Assembly (NCBI GenBank): GCA_030839105.1
Contig: JAUZEI010000176.1
Span: 1 to 5,973 of the forward strand
Direction of reading: 5' to 3'
DNA length: 5,973 nucleotides
Origin: Actinomycetota bacterium
GTDB lineage: Bacteria; Actinomycetota; Acidimicrobiia; IMCC26256; PALSA-610
How positions within the stretch are numbered: the first letter of the stretch is position 1; every line of letters begins with the position of its first letter. A program made the position numbers and the translations under genes. The notes under the pieces are model-generated. The model ran no database searches. It was not told the origin of the DNA and worked only from the letters and a program-made list of their open reading frames with translations. Shown here in pieces: positions 5,360 through 5,973 of this stretch.

Positions 5360-5973
5360 GCGCGATGAGCCCGGAGAGTCCGGTGCACGGCGCGGAGAAC
5401 ACGACACCGGGGCTCGTCTGCGCGCACACGCACCTCTACTCCGCGCTCGCGCGCGGCATGCCGACCCCGCCCCGCACCCCGCACGATTTCCCGGAGATTC
5501 TCGAACTGATCTGGTGGCGCGTCGACCGGGCGCTCGACCTCGAGATGCTCCGGTGGGGCGCGCGGCTCGGCGCCCTCGAAGCACTGGAGGCGGGAACCAC
5601 GGCGATCGTCGACCACCACTCGAGCCCGGGCGCGGTGGAGGGCAGCCTCGACGTGATCGCGGAGGCCTGCGCCGAAGTCGGCGTGCGGGTCGTCTGCTGT
5701 TACGAGGTCACCGACCGCAACGGCGCCGACGGTGCCAAGGCGGGGCTCGCCGAGAACGAGCGCTTCCTGCGCGCCGGCGGCCGCGGTCTCGTCGGTGCGC
5801 ACGCCGCGTTCACGCTCTCCGACGAGACCCTCGACGCGGTCTGCGGACTCGCGACCGACCTCGGAGTCGGCGTGCACATCCACGTCGCCGAGGATCCGGT
5901 CGACGGGGCCGCCGGGGAACGGCTCGCGGGGCGCGCCGACGACCGATGGATCATCGCCCACGCCGTCCACCTC
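5356..5973 (+). CDS. ssnA: SsnA-type amidohydrolase, 3' end beyond window, N-terminal domain apparently absent
   Basis: A metal-dependent hydrolase of the amidohydrolase superfamily (SsnA, chlorohydrolase/aminohydrolase group), which opens or deaminates heterocyclic rings. The 206 visible residues run to the window edge. Motifs counted from the GTG: metal-binding HTH at 24-26 in GLVCAHTHLYSALARG, IWWRVDRALD at 52-61, DHHSSP at 86-91, YEVTDRNG at 116-123, GAHAAFT at 147-153, HIHVAED at 174-180 (metal ligand H176 and catalytic E179), and IAHAVHL at 200-206. Each has a close counterpart in E. coli SsnA. The metal-binding HxH normally lies about 60 residues into SsnA, after a beta-sandwich segment. 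Here it lies 23 residues from the first start, and the frame further upstream is only Arg/Pro-rich overlap with the hydroxylase gene. The N-terminal segment therefore seems to be missing rather than mis-called. In E. coli ssnA lies in the same locus as ygeX and xdhD. The substrate is unknown; a purine-derived ring is the likely inference. Confidence 0.85.
   Translation, partial: MSAMSPESPVHGAENTTPGLVCAHTHLYSALARGMPTPPRTPHDFPEILELIWWRVDRALDLEMLRWGARLGALEALEAGTTAIVDHHSSPGAVEGSLDVIAEACAEVGVRVVCCYEVTDRNGADGAKAGLAENERFLRAGGRGLVGAHAAFTLSDETLDAVCGLATDLGVGVHIHVAEDPVDGAAGERLAGRADDRWIIAHAVHL

Noticed and set aside
5357..5368. TGA at the end of the hydroxylase read as selenocysteine, given the selenium-dependent family
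   Set aside because: The protein already has the family's normal C-terminus, a second in-frame TGA follows at 5366-5368, and selenium in this family is a labile cofactor atom, not an encoded residue.
2747..5584. Very long minus-strand open frame (945 codons) opposite the hydroxylase
   Set aside because: It is antisense to a gene with clear Fe-S and Mo-site motifs. Its translation is Arg/Ala/Asp/Val-rich with no recognisable domain, as expected when GC-biased codons keep the opposite strand open.

Overview
The window is high-GC bacterial DNA, densely coded, with strong G/C bias at third codon positions, GTG as well as ATG starts, and TGA stops. Together with the phosphoribosyltransferase, which resembles actinobacterial proteins I know from memory, this suggests an actinobacterium, possibly Acidimicrobiia-like. 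That placement is inference: there is no rRNA or other marker gene here.

Layout. Positions 1-450 hold the 3' part of a purine-type phosphoribosyltransferase. Twelve bases later, in the same frame, an inosine-uridine-preferring nucleoside hydrolase runs 463-1443. A 140-bp convergent spacer (1444-1583) contains a 45-bp-periodic direct repeat, a 10-bp perfect palindrome and a long stem-loop. The stem-loop has a T-tract only on the minus strand, so it looks like the terminator of the next gene. On the minus strand, 2750-1584 encodes a PLP-dependent diaminopropionate ammonia-lyase (YgeX/DpaL type). A 59-bp divergent spacer separates it from a rightward pair. The first of that pair, 2810-5359, is a single-chain molybdenum hydroxylase with [2Fe-2S] domains fused to the molybdopterin domain, of the 'selenium-dependent xanthine dehydrogenase' type. 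The second, starting at 5356 with a GTGA stop/start overlap, is an SsnA-type amidohydrolase that runs off the right edge.

How the genes may work together. In E. coli the relatives of the last three genes (ygeX, xdhD, ssnA) belong to one locus linked to purine and uric acid breakdown. Here they sit beside a nucleoside hydrolase, which frees the base from a nucleoside, and a purine-type phosphoribosyltransferase, which would recapture the base. The simplest reading is a purine salvage and degradation island: nucleoside to base, base to nucleotide or to hydroxylated base, ring opening by the amidohydrolase, and removal of a 2,3-diaminopropionate-type fragment by the lyase. The family assignments are seen in the sequence. 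The pathway, its substrates and any need for selenium are inference.

The oddest points are an amidohydrolase that seems to lack the usual N-terminal beta domain, an unusual cysteine spacing in the first Fe-S site of the hydroxylase, and the repeat cluster between the convergent genes.
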